From QHBQ01 sp038230695 (lineage in GTDB: Bacteria > Chloroflexota > Chloroflexia > QHBQ01), in NCBI GenBank assembly GCA_038230695.1, contig JBBRMT010000062.1:1-20191 (forward strand): 20,191 bases of DNA, read 5' to 3'. Shown here piece by piece: positions 13,384-20,191 of the stretch. The translations under genes and the position numbers were made by a program. Under the pieces are notes generated by a model. That model had not been told where the DNA came from, made no database searches, and saw nothing but the letters and a program-made list of their open reading frames with translations. Position 1 is the stretch's first letter. The number at the start of each line of letters is the position of its first letter.

Positions 13384-15072
13384 ATGGCAAACAAGAAGAG
13401 GCTGCAGTCGGTAACTCCGCCCCCTCCGCAGCGGGCGATGACCAAGCGGCAGCTTACCCGTTATCAACGTGAGCAGCAAGCCATTCGCCGTATCGTCGTG
13501 CTGATTAGCGCAGCGCTCGCCATCTGTCTGCTCGTGCTGCTCATCCCTATCTACATCAATGTAATCGTCAACCCCAACCGCACCGTCGCTACCGTCGAGG
13601 GTCAGAACCTCAACCGCGCTACCTACGACAAGCAGCGGCGCTGGGATCTCTACCAGCAGGTGCAACAGGATGCCTTCTACTACCAATACCAGCAGCAATC
13701 GGGGCAGTCTACGTCAACCACTGGCACCTTCCAGCAGAGTTCGCAATACACCACAGATATTCAGAACCTGAATACGGTTAGCGACGCGCCGATTGATGGC
13801 ACCTCGCTGGGCAACCTGGTGGACAACACCCTGATCGTCAAGCACGCTAAGGACGAGTTCAACCTGCAATGGAGCAACGCTGACATAATCTCCAGCACCA
13901 TTCAGGATCAGGCTCCGCCACCGCAGCAGCCAACCCCGACCGCCGTGCCAGTGATAACCCCCACCGCGACGCTGACGGTAACAGGCACACCTGCAACACC
14001 TACTACGATATTCACACCCACATCTACGATCACGCCGACCAGCCCGCCAACATCTACTCCTGGCGGCCCCAGCCCAACCCCGACGCGAACGCCAACCTCA
14101 ACGCAAACGCCAACCATTACGCCCACGCCCATCCCGGTTGCAGGCGCATCGGCTACCGCTGGCACTCGCTACAATAGTCTAATCAATGAGGTTAGTGGCA
14201 CCAAACCCGACCCCAGCACCACCTACTGTCGGTTGGCCTGCCCTGGCATCAGCAAGGACGATTATCTCAGCCTGATTGCCCAGCCAGCGTATCTGAAGAA
14301 GCAGATTACCAGCATCCTGCAAGCCCGCGTGCCGACCAGCACGCTGCAGCTTCAGCTATCGCAGATTCAAACTGATAACCAGGCCGATGCCAATGCGGCC
14401 AAAGCGTTGCTCGACCAGGGGACTGGCTTCCAGGCCGTCGTTACCCAGAAGTCAACCGACACCGCAACTAAGGACAAAGGCGGCGACATGGGCTTCATCG
14501 CACGCGGCCAGCAGCCGCCGGAGTTCGATGCCGCAGTCTTCGATGCAAACCCCAAGGTGGGTCAGATCATCGGCCCGTTCCAGGACTCGGCTGGCTGGCA
14601 TATTGTAACTGTGGTAGACCGCCAGGACAACAAGCCCCTAACCGGCACTCAACTTAGCGCCATAAAAGGCATTGCATTCGACAACTGGCTATCCGCGCTG
14701 AAGAAGAAGGATACGACCAGCGGCGCAGTTAGCCTATCAATCACCCCGACTCCGACCAGCGTACCCGTCCCCACCACCGTTCCTGCGCCCACTGTCGCCC
14801 CAGCGGATACGCCTAGCTCGCCTATCACCGGCACCAAGCCGCTGACTGGCACCCGGCCCATTTCTGGCACTAGCCCCCTGACCAGCACTCAGCCGGTGAG
14901 CGGCACAACCCCGACCACGCCACCAACGGCGGCCACCGCTGCCAGCCCGCCAACGCCGACTACCAACCTGGCGGCTAGCCCGACCAATGCCAGCGCGGTT
15001 GCCACACCCACTACAGCCGCCGCCGCGACACCAACCAGCGCAGGCGCAAGCGGGGCAACCCCGACCAAGTAA
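13384..15072 (+). CDS. Membrane-anchored parvulin-type peptidyl-prolyl isomerase
   Basis: 562 residues. A basic N-terminus is followed by one membrane helix (36-60, 'IVVLISAALAICLLVLLIPIY'), so the bulk is outside the cytoplasm. Residues 66-175 form a SurA/PrsA-like N-terminal region ('TVATVEGQNLNRATYDKQRR'). It is interrupted by a Pro/Thr linker (178-255) and resumes at 260-315 ('ISKDDYLSLIAQPAYLKKQI'). The parvulin domain is ~325-413, with 'KGGDMGFIARGQQPPEFDAAVFDANPKVGQIIGPFQDSAGWHIV' features spread over 366-408. The C-terminal 110 residues are Thr/Pro/Ala/Ser-rich. Such proteins fold or chaperone exported proteins. AAGGAG is 14 bases before the ATG, somewhat far. It follows rpsR by 42 bases and ends at a strong terminator, so it is the last gene of the ribosomal operon. 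Confidence 0.87.
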   Translation: MANKKRLQSVTPPPPQRAMTKRQLTRYQREQQAIRRIVVLISAALAICLLVLLIPIYINVIVNPNRTVATVEGQNLNRATYDKQRRWDLYQQVQQDAFYYQYQQQSGQSTSTTGTFQQSSQYTTDIQNLNTVSDAPIDGTSLGNLVDNTLIVKHAKDEFNLQWSNADIISSTIQDQAPPPQQPTPTAVPVITPTATLTVTGTPATPTTIFTPTSTITPTSPPTSTPGGPSPTPTRTPTSTQTPTITPTPIPVAGASATAGTRYNSLINEVSGTKPDPSTTYCRLACPGISKDDYLSLIAQPAYLKKQITSILQARVPTSTLQLQLSQIQTDNQADANAAKALLDQGTGFQAVVTQKSTDTATKDKGGDMGFIARGQQPPEFDAAVFDANPKVGQIIGPFQDSAGWHIVTVVDRQDNKPLTGTQLSAIKGIAFDNWLSALKKKDTTSGAVSLSITPTPTSVPVPTTVPAPTVAPADTPSSPITGTKPLTGTRPISGTSPLTSTQPVSGTTPTTPPTAATAASPPTPTTNLAASPTNASAVATPTTAAAATPTSAGASGATPTK

Positions 15073-15100
15073 TATCCGTTTGCTATAGAGCGTGTATAAT

Positions 15101-15137
15101 ACGGATGGCCGCGAACTTAATCGCGGCCATCCGTTTT
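15101..15137 (+). terminator. Strong Rho-independent terminator of the rpsF operon
   Basis: A perfect 14-bp stem, ACGGATGGCCGCGA (15101-15114) with TCGCGGCCATCCGT (15121-15134), has the loop ACTTAA and is followed by TTTTGTT. It is 28 bases past the parvulin stop. On the minus strand the tail is ATTATACAC, so it is mainly a plus-strand terminator, though it also separates the convergent hutH gene. Confidence 0.92.
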
Positions 15138-15169
15138 GTTCGTAGTATATTACCCCAGGGGTTGATCAA

Positions 15170-16837
15170 CTACGCCCCCAGCAACGCACCCTCGCGCATC
15201 AGCCGCGTTGCGATCGCTACATCTGCGCTGGGTGGACGCTCGGCATCGAGGTGGGGAATGTGGGAGCGGACGATACGGTGGGCGGCAGCCACGCCCGTTC
15301 CCGCCTCACCATCATCGCGGCGGAAGTCCAGCCCCTGCGCCGCGCAGATCAGTTCGCTGGCAACTACATCAATCGTGTTGTCCACCACCTGGCGGGCGTG
15401 GTGGGCGGCATTGGTACTCATGCTCACATGATCTTCCTGGTTCGCGCCGGTGGGGATGCTGTCCACGCTGTCGGGATGGGCAAGGGTTTTGTTGGCGGAT
15501 ACGAGCGCGGCGGCGGCATACTGCACCATCATGTAGCCGCTGCGTAGCCCGCTACCGTGGGTCAGCATCGCGGGCAGGCCCCGCGAATAGCGAGGGTCGA
15601 GCAGGCGAGCGATACGCCGTTCGCTGATGCTGGCGATCTCGGCGGCAACGATGCTGAGGAAGTCGGCGGCAAAGGCAATCGGCTGCCCGTGGAAGTTGCC
15701 GCCGGATAGGGCCACTGCATCGTCATCTTCGGCGAAGATGAGCGGGTTGTCGCAAGCAGCATTAAGCTCCCGCTCTACCACCCCTCGGATGTGAATGAGC
15801 GTGTCGGCCACCGCGCCCAGCACCTGCGGCGCACAGCGGAAGGAGTAGGCATCCTGCGGCAGGTCGTGGGGCAGAATGCCGTAGCTGCTGCCAGCGCGGA
15901 GCAGCGTGCTGCCCTCGGTCAATTGGCGCAGCCGTGCCGCTACCAACGCCTGGCCGGGATGGTTGCGGGCGGCGTGGATGCGAGGGTCGAGCGCATCACG
16001 GTAGCCGCGCACCGCCTCCAGGCTCATTGCCGTCGCCACAACTCCATGCGATAGGCACAACTCGGCATCGTACAACGCCAGCGCCAGCAACGCCGCGCTC
16101 ACTGCGGTGCCGTTGTTCAACGCCAGCCCATCCTTCGCTTCCAGGCGAAGCCGCGTAATGCCCGCCGCTGCCATCGCCTGCGCTCCCGACACCGGCGCGG
16201 GCGATGGACCACCTGCCTGCCAGTTAGGTTCGTAGACTGCCAATCCGGTCAACATATCGTCGTTGCGATCGCTCTCGTGCTGCAAGAGCGGCAGAGCCAG
16301 ATGCGAAAGCGGGGCAAGGTCGCCACTTGCACCCACGCTACCCCAACCAGGGACTACGGGATGCAGCCCGGCGTTGAGCATCGCTAGCATGGTGTTGACC
16401 AATTCCAGACGCACGCCAGAGTTGCCCCGCGCCAGCGTGTTAGCGCGAATCAGCAGCGTGGCCCGCACCGCCGCCCGTGGCAGCATCGCGCCCAGCCCGA
16501 CCGCGTGGCTGATAATCAGGTTGGTGGATAGTTCGCCAGCCTGCTGTGCCTCGATTAGCACATCGGCCAGCGGGCCGAAGCCGGTGTTGATGCCATATAC
16601 AATCTGCTTGCTCGATGCCAGGCTGACCATCTGCTCTACCCAGCGGCGCGAGGCGGCCATCCCTGCTACCGTCGCTGCGTCCTTAGCATCGCGGGCATCG
16701 AGTAGGCGAACTTGCCTGCCCTGTGCCACGCTGACCACATCCTCGACGCTAAGGCTGCGGCCATTGAGACGTAGCGGCTCCTGGGGCAAATCATGTGAAG
16801 GGGTAGGTAGAATCGGATTATAAGCAGCAACAGACAT
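15170..16837 (-). CDS. hutH: Histidine ammonia-lyase
   Basis: 555 residues. HAL removes ammonia from L-histidine to give urocanate, the first step of histidine degradation. GSVGASGDLAPLSH (166-179) contains the Ala170-Ser171-Gly172 triad that cyclises to the MIO prosthetic group. YGINTGFG (81-88) carries the active-site tyrosine, and 'ERELNAACDNPLI' and 'TGANQEDHVSMSTNAAHHAR' are further signatures. The protein is slightly longer than the usual ~510 residues because of an N-terminal ~20-residue extension and a loop near 190-215. AAGGAG precedes the ATG by 7 bases. No hutU, hutI or hutG is nearby, so it stands alone here. The aromatic lyase family also includes phenylalanine and tyrosine ammonia-lyases and aminomutases; overall motif agreement favours HAL. 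Confidence 0.93.
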   Translation of the reverse strand: MSVAAYNPILPTPSHDLPQEPLRLNGRSLSVEDVVSVAQGRQVRLLDARDAKDAATVAGMAASRRWVEQMVSLASSKQIVYGINTGFGPLADVLIEAQQAGELSTNLIISHAVGLGAMLPRAAVRATLLIRANTLARGNSGVRLELVNTMLAMLNAGLHPVVPGWGSVGASGDLAPLSHLALPLLQHESDRNDDMLTGLAVYEPNWQAGGPSPAPVSGAQAMAAAGITRLRLEAKDGLALNNGTAVSAALLALALYDAELCLSHGVVATAMSLEAVRGYRDALDPRIHAARNHPGQALVAARLRQLTEGSTLLRAGSSYGILPHDLPQDAYSFRCAPQVLGAVADTLIHIRGVVERELNAACDNPLIFAEDDDAVALSGGNFHGQPIAFAADFLSIVAAEIASISERRIARLLDPRYSRGLPAMLTHGSGLRSGYMMVQYAAAALVSANKTLAHPDSVDSIPTGANQEDHVSMSTNAAHHARQVVDNTIDVVASELICAAQGLDFRRDDGEAGTGVAAAHRIVRSHIPHLDAERPPSADVAIATRLMREGALLGA

Positions 16838-16874
16838 TGTAGCTCCTTAGAGTAAGGGTAATAGGTGACACCCG

Positions 16875-16904
16875 ATTATACCATTTGACCTATCTTTATT
16901 GCAA
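16875..16904 (-). promoter_or_regulatory. Candidate hutH promoter (extended -10)
   Basis: On the minus strand TTGCAA (16899-16904) is 18 bp from TATAAT (16875-16880). TGG directly precedes the -10, giving an extended -10. The start would fall about 30 bases before the hutH ATG. Confidence 0.6.
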
Positions 16905-16952
16905 TTTACAAGATCATCGCAGGTGTGCGTTACGTTCTAGCATATCCGACCA

Positions 16953-16976
16953 GGGCGAACAACGGTTCGCCCCTAC
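16953..16976. repeat. GGGCGAAC-AACG-GTTCGCCC-CTAC palindrome, copy 4
   Basis: A perfect 8-bp stem (16953-16960 with 16965-16972) around AACG, then CTAC, in the gap between hutH and the MFS gene. It is the cleanest member of the dispersed palindrome family in this window. Confidence 0.7.
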
Positions 16977-17025
16977 GAATGTCTGCCTTGCACGAATATA
17001 ACGCGCACCATATCTCCGCAGCGTA

Positions 17026-18402
17026 CTATTCACTATCAACTGGTGTTAGCTCCTTCGTGCCTACGTTAGCCGCTTGCACCACTCGGCCAGGGCGCGATTC
17101 GACGTTACGCCAGAACTTAAAGTAGAGGGCCGCCGCGATTATATAAGTAACAGCGGTGAAACTGAAGGCGAATTCGTAACTACCGAGTGACTGGAGCCAG
17201 CCGCTAATTAGCGGGCCGAGGCCGCCACGACCCCCGCCTTCGAGCATGGCGTTGAGGCTGGCAAAGGTGGCCCGCTGGTCGTCGCGCACCTGCTCCATGG
17301 CAAAACTATCGCCCAGCGGCCAGCTTGAGTTCATCAGCGCATCGCGCATATAGTAAGCGACAATCGCCAGCGGCAATGAGTATGAGAAGGCCAGCGTGAG
17401 CAGGAAGGGGATAGAGGCCAGTTGCAGTATCGTCAAAGCGCGTACCCGTCCGATGCACCGTGACAGTAGCGGGCCAGCCAGTTGCGTACCAGCAGTGATT
17501 ACCGCCGAAAAAGCCAGGATATATGAAGTGGGGCCAGGGGCGAGATTGAAGCGTTGCTTGAAGTATAGCTGGAAGAAGTAGACCAATGCGCCCGCGCCAG
17601 TGGCGATGATGGTTTCGGGGATGAGCAATCGGGCAAACAAGCTCTTATCTATATCACGCAGGTTGCCAAAGCCGCTCTTGATCAGCTTGAACGCAGCCTC
17701 TCGCTGTTGCCCCTCAGCTCGTTCCTCCGCTTTGACTCTGGGGGTAAAGCGCATCTTCGCCAGCGGGATGAACCCCATTGTTGCTGCGATGGTCATTGCC
17801 AGAAAGCTGAAGTGAAGCGCCTCTGGGCTATTCGGTGAGGTGTGCATCTGCCCCGCGACGAACTCCGGTATCTCGCCCCCAATCAACAGACCAATGGCAA
17901 TGGCGACCGTCATTACCGCCGAGTTGACCGAGAAAAGATGGGTGCGTTCACGGGTGCCGCTGGCCGAGGCAAGGAAAGGCTGACCTAGCACGAAGGTCAT
18001 CTGACGGCCCAGGCCAAACAGCACCGCGAACATGATCATCGCCATGGCGGCGCTGAAATTGAAAGGTAGCAGGCTGGCCGCCGCACCTATCAACGCGCCA
18101 CCCAGCAGGAAGGGACGATAGCCGATGCGATCAGCAACCACCCCGACGGGGATGCCAATGACGATGATTACAATCGAGGGCAATGAGTTGACCAGGCCTA
18201 TGAAATCATTCTTGTAGCCCAGGCTGTTGAGGTAGAGATTGAAGGTGAGATTGAAAATACCAAAGTTGATACCGCTGAACACAACATAAAGGAGATAGAG
18301 GCGGGCGTTGCGGCTAAACAAACGCAACGCCTGTAGATAGGATAGTTCTGGCGCTGCGCCCAGCTCTTCATGCTCAAAGCTACGCTGCCTTGCTTTCGAC
18401 AT
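17026..18402 (-). CDS. Major facilitator superfamily transporter
   Basis: 458 residues with about 12 hydrophobic segments in two halves, separated by a charged cytoplasmic loop (~220-255, 'KMRFTPRVKAEERAEGQQREAA'). The first half has 'PVGVVADRIGYRPFLLGG' (~84-101), which matches the MFS loop 2-3 motif G-x-x-x-D-R-x-G-R/Y. This is a secondary transporter of the inner membrane. No substrate-specific motif is recognised; drug efflux or nutrient export are both possible. The ATG has AGGG at -12. The upstream gap (18403-18497) contains a -10-like TATAAT and a dyad, so it may be regulated separately from alkA, although both are on the same strand. Confidence 0.88.
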   Translation of the reverse strand: MSKARQRSFEHEELGAAPELSYLQALRLFSRNARLYLLYVVFSGINFGIFNLTFNLYLNSLGYKNDFIGLVNSLPSIVIIVIGIPVGVVADRIGYRPFLLGGALIGAAASLLPFNFSAAMAMIMFAVLFGLGRQMTFVLGQPFLASASGTRERTHLFSVNSAVMTVAIAIGLLIGGEIPEFVAGQMHTSPNSPEALHFSFLAMTIAATMGFIPLAKMRFTPRVKAEERAEGQQREAAFKLIKSGFGNLRDIDKSLFARLLIPETIIATGAGALVYFFQLYFKQRFNLAPGPTSYILAFSAVITAGTQLAGPLLSRCIGRVRALTILQLASIPFLLTLAFSYSLPLAIVAYYMRDALMNSSWPLGDSFAMEQVRDDQRATFASLNAMLEGGGRGGLGPLISGWLQSLGSYEFAFSFTAVTYIIAAALYFKFWRNVESRPGRVVQAANVGTKELTPVDSE

Positions 18403-18425
18403 ATTGATTTCCCTTTGTCCAGTTA

Positions 18426-18472
18426 GTTAGATGCAAGTCTAACATGGCACATAGGATGTCAGCAAAATTATA
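18426..18472 (-). promoter_or_regulatory. Possible promoter and dyad operator upstream of the MFS gene
   Basis: On the minus strand a TATAAT (plus 18467-18472) without a clear -35 is followed about 25 bases later by GTTAGA-N6-TCTAAC (18426-18443), a perfect 6-bp dyad about 25 bases before the ATG. A repressor site just downstream of the transcript start is one reading. Weak evidence. Confidence 0.35.
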
Positions 18473-18497
18473 GATAAGTACAAAGGTGTATTTTAGG

Positions 18498-19448
18498 TTA
18501 CACCTCACCAAGCTGCAAAGCGTGCCACCAGTAGAAGGCTGCCCAGCCGCGCCAACCCGCCCAGCGTTCGGCTAGCTCCCTTACCTCAAGCTCCGTGGCG
18601 TTGCGCCCCAGCCCGTAGGCGCGACCCATAGCGATGCGTAGGCCCATATCGGCAGCGGGGATGCTATCGCGCCCGTTCAGGCCGCGCATCAGCACGTACT
18701 CCGCCGTCCAGCGCCCCAGGCCGCGCAAGCGGGTCAGATAAACAATCGCCTCTTCATGGGGCAAGCTGGCGGCAAGGGCAAAATCGAGTTCGCCGCTAAT
18801 CACCGCTTCCGCCGCGCCGATCACGTAGCTGCTCTTCTGGCGGCTGAACTGGTTGGCGGCCAGCAGCGCGGGATCAAGTGCCGCAATTGCCTCCGGTGTG
18901 GGCATCAGCGGATAGTCTACACGCGCGACGGTTAGCTGCCCGCCGCACAACTCCACCAGCCGCTGCTTCAGCTTGCGGGCGAAGCTGACGTTGATCTGCT
19001 GCCCAATAATCGCCCAGATTAGCGCTTCGAACGGCGACACAAGCGTGACCGGACGCAGGCCATAATAGCGCTGCACCAGTGCGCCAAATACAGCATCGGG
19101 GGTTTTGGATTTTAGATTTTGGATTTCGGATGTAGTGGTCAGGGCATAGAATGGCGCGGGATCAGTGTCGAGGCTGAATATGCGGCGCACAAGAGCAGCA
19201 GCCTCGGCAACAGTTCCCTCGTCCACCCTTGCACCCTGCACATCCAGCAGCAAGCGGGGCGCGTCTACGCTGCCCACCGACTTGACAGTGAGCAGCACAT
19301 CCTGATCATGCAGCGTTACAGCGCGGTTGTAAACGTCGTCTTCGCTTACCCGCTCAAGCACTGCCGATGAGGAGCGGCGCAGGTAATCCAGGGTGGTGGT
19401 GAAGCTATAAGGAGCAGCCGGGGTGATTTCAAGGTGAGCAGCAAGCAT
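18498..19448 (-). CDS. DNA-3-methyladenine glycosylase II (AlkA-type, HhH-GPD)
   Basis: 316 residues. AlkA removes alkylated purines from DNA to start base-excision repair. Residues ~1-100 match the AlkA N-terminal domain. 'LVSPFEALIWAIIGQQINVSFARKL' (136-160) starts the glycosylase domain. 'LTRLRGLGRWTAEYVLMRGL' (238-257) is the helix-hairpin-helix, and Asp267 in IPAADMGL is the catalytic aspartate. Trp249 in the GxWTA motif is conserved. Between the two domains (~105-116, TSEIQNLKSKTP) the sequence is encoded by an A/T-rich heptamer repeat and looks like an insertion. The ATG has AAGGA upstream. It lies 27 bases after the flavin reductase gene and is probably co-transcribed with it. Confidence 0.92.
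   Translation of the reverse strand: MLAAHLEITPAAPYSFTTTLDYLRRSSSAVLERVSEDDVYNRAVTLHDQDVLLTVKSVGSVDAPRLLLDVQGARVDEGTVAEAAALVRRIFSLDTDPAPFYALTTTSEIQNLKSKTPDAVFGALVQRYYGLRPVTLVSPFEALIWAIIGQQINVSFARKLKQRLVELCGGQLTVARVDYPLMPTPEAIAALDPALLAANQFSRQKSSYVIGAAEAVISGELDFALAASLPHEEAIVYLTRLRGLGRWTAEYVLMRGLNGRDSIPAADMGLRIAMGRAYGLGRNATELEVRELAERWAGWRGWAAFYWWHALQLGEV
19100..19127. repeat. Heptamer repeat tract, GGATTTT type, inside the alkA-like gene
   Basis: GGGTTTT, GGATTTT, AGATTTT and GGATTTC follow in 7-base register from 19100 to 19127. The AT content is far above the surrounding GC-rich coding sequence. It encodes IQNLKSKT on the minus strand, at a domain boundary of the glycosylase. Confidence 0.8.
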
Positions 19449-19475
19449 GAGTCATTTCCTTTAGTGCGGTAGAGC

Positions 19476-20072
19476 CTATATTTCAGCGCGGAAAGTCTTA
19501 CCTACCTCCACGCCCAGACCATAGTAATGACGAAAGCTGTAGATAAGTGGATGCCAGGCAAGGGGATTGATGTAATTCATGCCAGTAACAATCTCAGAGT
19601 CGGCGTGAACGCGAACCACGCTAACTTCGACAATCGAGGTGCCGCTATCCGTGTCGCCCAGCGGGCGTATGGCGTTGACCTTTGCTTCAAATTGTAGCGG
19701 ACACTCAAGCACACGGGGTGGCGCAATGCACTCGGCAGGAACAGGCGTGAGTCCGGCAGCGGCAAACTTGTCGCGCTCGTAACGGAACTGCTCAACCTTA
19801 GCGGGCGGCACAGGATCCTTGCCAGTCAAAGGCGCTTTCTGCTCCACCGCCTGCCACATATCTGCCGAAGGAAAGTTGAGAGCGCACTCCACGGTACGGC
19901 GGAGGTTCTCAATGGTCTTCCCTGAATTGCCCAAGCCGAGGGCGATGTTCCAACCCAGCGCCCACGCGGAGGACATTGGAGCAAGGTTGGCGCTGCCATC
20001 CTCATTCAGCGTGCTGATTAGCACTACCGGAGTGCCGAAGTAAAGAATCTTCGGTTCAATAGCAATGTGCAT
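19476..20072 (-). CDS. Flavin reductase-like FMN-binding split-barrel protein
   Basis: 198 residues from the ATG at 20070-20072, chosen because AGGAG lies 8 bases upstream; an in-frame ATG 16 codons earlier would overlap the promoter region and adds no conserved sequence. 'PVVLISTLNEDGSANLAPMSSAW' (15-37) and 'GLGNSGKTIENLRRTVECALNFPSADMW' (46-73) are typical of the flavin reductase-like family that binds FMN. 'ECPLQFEAKV' (123-132) is also conserved. The middle of the protein is longer than in minimal members. Related proteins reduce flavins or act as flavin-dependent oxidoreductases of unknown substrate. It is divergent from a gene starting at 20148, possibly its regulator, and lies immediately upstream of alkA. 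Confidence 0.88.
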   Translation of the reverse strand: MHIAIEPKILYFGTPVVLISTLNEDGSANLAPMSSAWALGWNIALGLGNSGKTIENLRRTVECALNFPSADMWQAVEQKAPLTGKDPVPPAKVEQFRYERDKFAAAGLTPVPAECIAPPRVLECPLQFEAKVNAIRPLGDTDSGTSIVEVSVVRVHADSEIVTGMNYINPLAWHPLIYSFRHYYGLGVEVGKTFRAEI

Positions 20073-20084
20073 TGACGTATCTCC

Positions 20085-20113
20085 TTGACAAGATTTGTGC
20101 ATGGATATATAAT
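20085..20113 (+). promoter_or_regulatory. Consensus sigma-70-type promoter for the rightmost gene
   Basis: TTGACA (20085-20090), exactly 17 bases, then TATAAT (20108-20113): a perfect consensus on the plus strand. The predicted start near 20120 leaves a ~28-base leader with AGGAG before the ATG at 20148. Confidence 0.85.
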
Positions 20114-20136
20114 AACACAAAGATATGTTAAATGCA
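20108..20136 (-). promoter_or_regulatory. Overlapping divergent promoter for the flavin reductase gene
   Basis: On the minus strand TTGCAT (plus 20131-20136), a 17-bp spacer and TATTAT (plus 20108-20113) give a candidate promoter. It shares its -10 region with the plus-strand promoter, so the two could compete. Confidence 0.45.
20113..20130. promoter_or_regulatory. Candidate operator dyad in the divergent promoter region
   Basis: TAACACAAAGATATGTTA is an 18-base imperfect palindrome with outer half-sites TAACA and TGTTA (12 of 18 positions symmetric). It covers the predicted start site of the plus gene and the spacer of the minus promoter, a suitable place for a repressor. Confidence 0.4.
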
Positions 20137-20147
20137 AGGAGATGATT

Positions 20148-20191
20148 ATGGCAAAAGTAACCGAAGTGGCGCAGGCGTTCGCCGACGAGAC
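20148..20191 (+). CDS. 5' end of an unidentified gene, cut by the window edge
   Basis: ATG at 20148 with AGGAG 8 bases upstream and a consensus promoter before it. Only 14 codons are visible (MAKVTEVAQAFADE). The short stretch looks like the first helix of a small helical protein. A transcription factor controlling the divergent flavin reductase is plausible from position alone, but the family cannot be named. Confidence 0.7.
   Translation, partial: MAKVTEVAQAFADE

Noticed and set aside
15079..15137. TATAAT (15095-15100) right before the terminator, suggesting a tiny RNA gene
   Set aside because: No -35 at a workable distance, and the product would be only the terminator hairpin itself.
15170..16837. 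A complete histidine-utilisation operon
   Set aside because: Only hutH is present; neighbours on both sides are unrelated.

Overview
The window looks like a piece of chromosome from a Chloroflexota bacterium, probably class Chloroflexia. The supporting signs are the rpsF-ssb-rpsR order followed by a membrane parvulin with a Pro/Thr linker, GAF-rich two-component and HD-GYP signalling genes, a GC-rich genome, and many short repeat families. This placement is inference: there is no rRNA gene or species marker here. No prophage, CRISPR array, tRNA or complete insertion sequence was seen.

Layout. The left edge (2-736, +) holds the 3' part of a molybdenum-hydroxylase FAD subunit with a four-cysteine insert. 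After a convergent gap with hairpins and a small MITE-like element come four minus-strand metabolic and regulatory genes: a VOC/glyoxalase-fold protein, a short-chain dehydrogenase, a hotdog-fold thioesterase and a stand-alone cyclic-nucleotide-binding domain protein. Upstream on the same strand lie an HD-GYP/GAF protein, a GAF-GAF NarL-type histidine kinase and a DUF4388-like multidomain protein. These look like one signalling cluster driven by a near-consensus promoter at 8420-8448.

Reading right from 8554 (+) is a bifunctional RNA-modification gene: an RluD-type pseudouridine synthase joined to an RlmI-like methyltransferase through a repeat-laden linker. Its 3' end overlaps panD by 53 nt. 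A heptamer repeat tract and a truncated GNAT fragment follow. Next is the ribosomal operon: extended -10 promoter, S6:S18-type leader, rpsF, ssb, an rpsR with a long disordered N-terminal extension, and a parvulin. It ends at a strong terminator (15101-15137).

The right part is mostly minus strand: histidine ammonia-lyase, an MFS transporter, an AlkA-type glycosylase and a flavin reductase-like protein. The flavin reductase is divergent from a gene cut off by the window edge (20148, +), and the gap between them holds a consensus TTGACA-17-TATAAT promoter and a dyad.

The most unusual signal is in the repeats. Heptanucleotide tandem repeats of four different sequences occur at six loci, two of them inside coding regions. 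A separate palindrome family with the core CGCCCCTAC recurs between genes. Together they resemble the short tandemly repeated repetitive (STRR) sequences of cyanobacteria and appear to shape protein linkers and gene ends here. I did not find a clear new defence or biosynthetic system.
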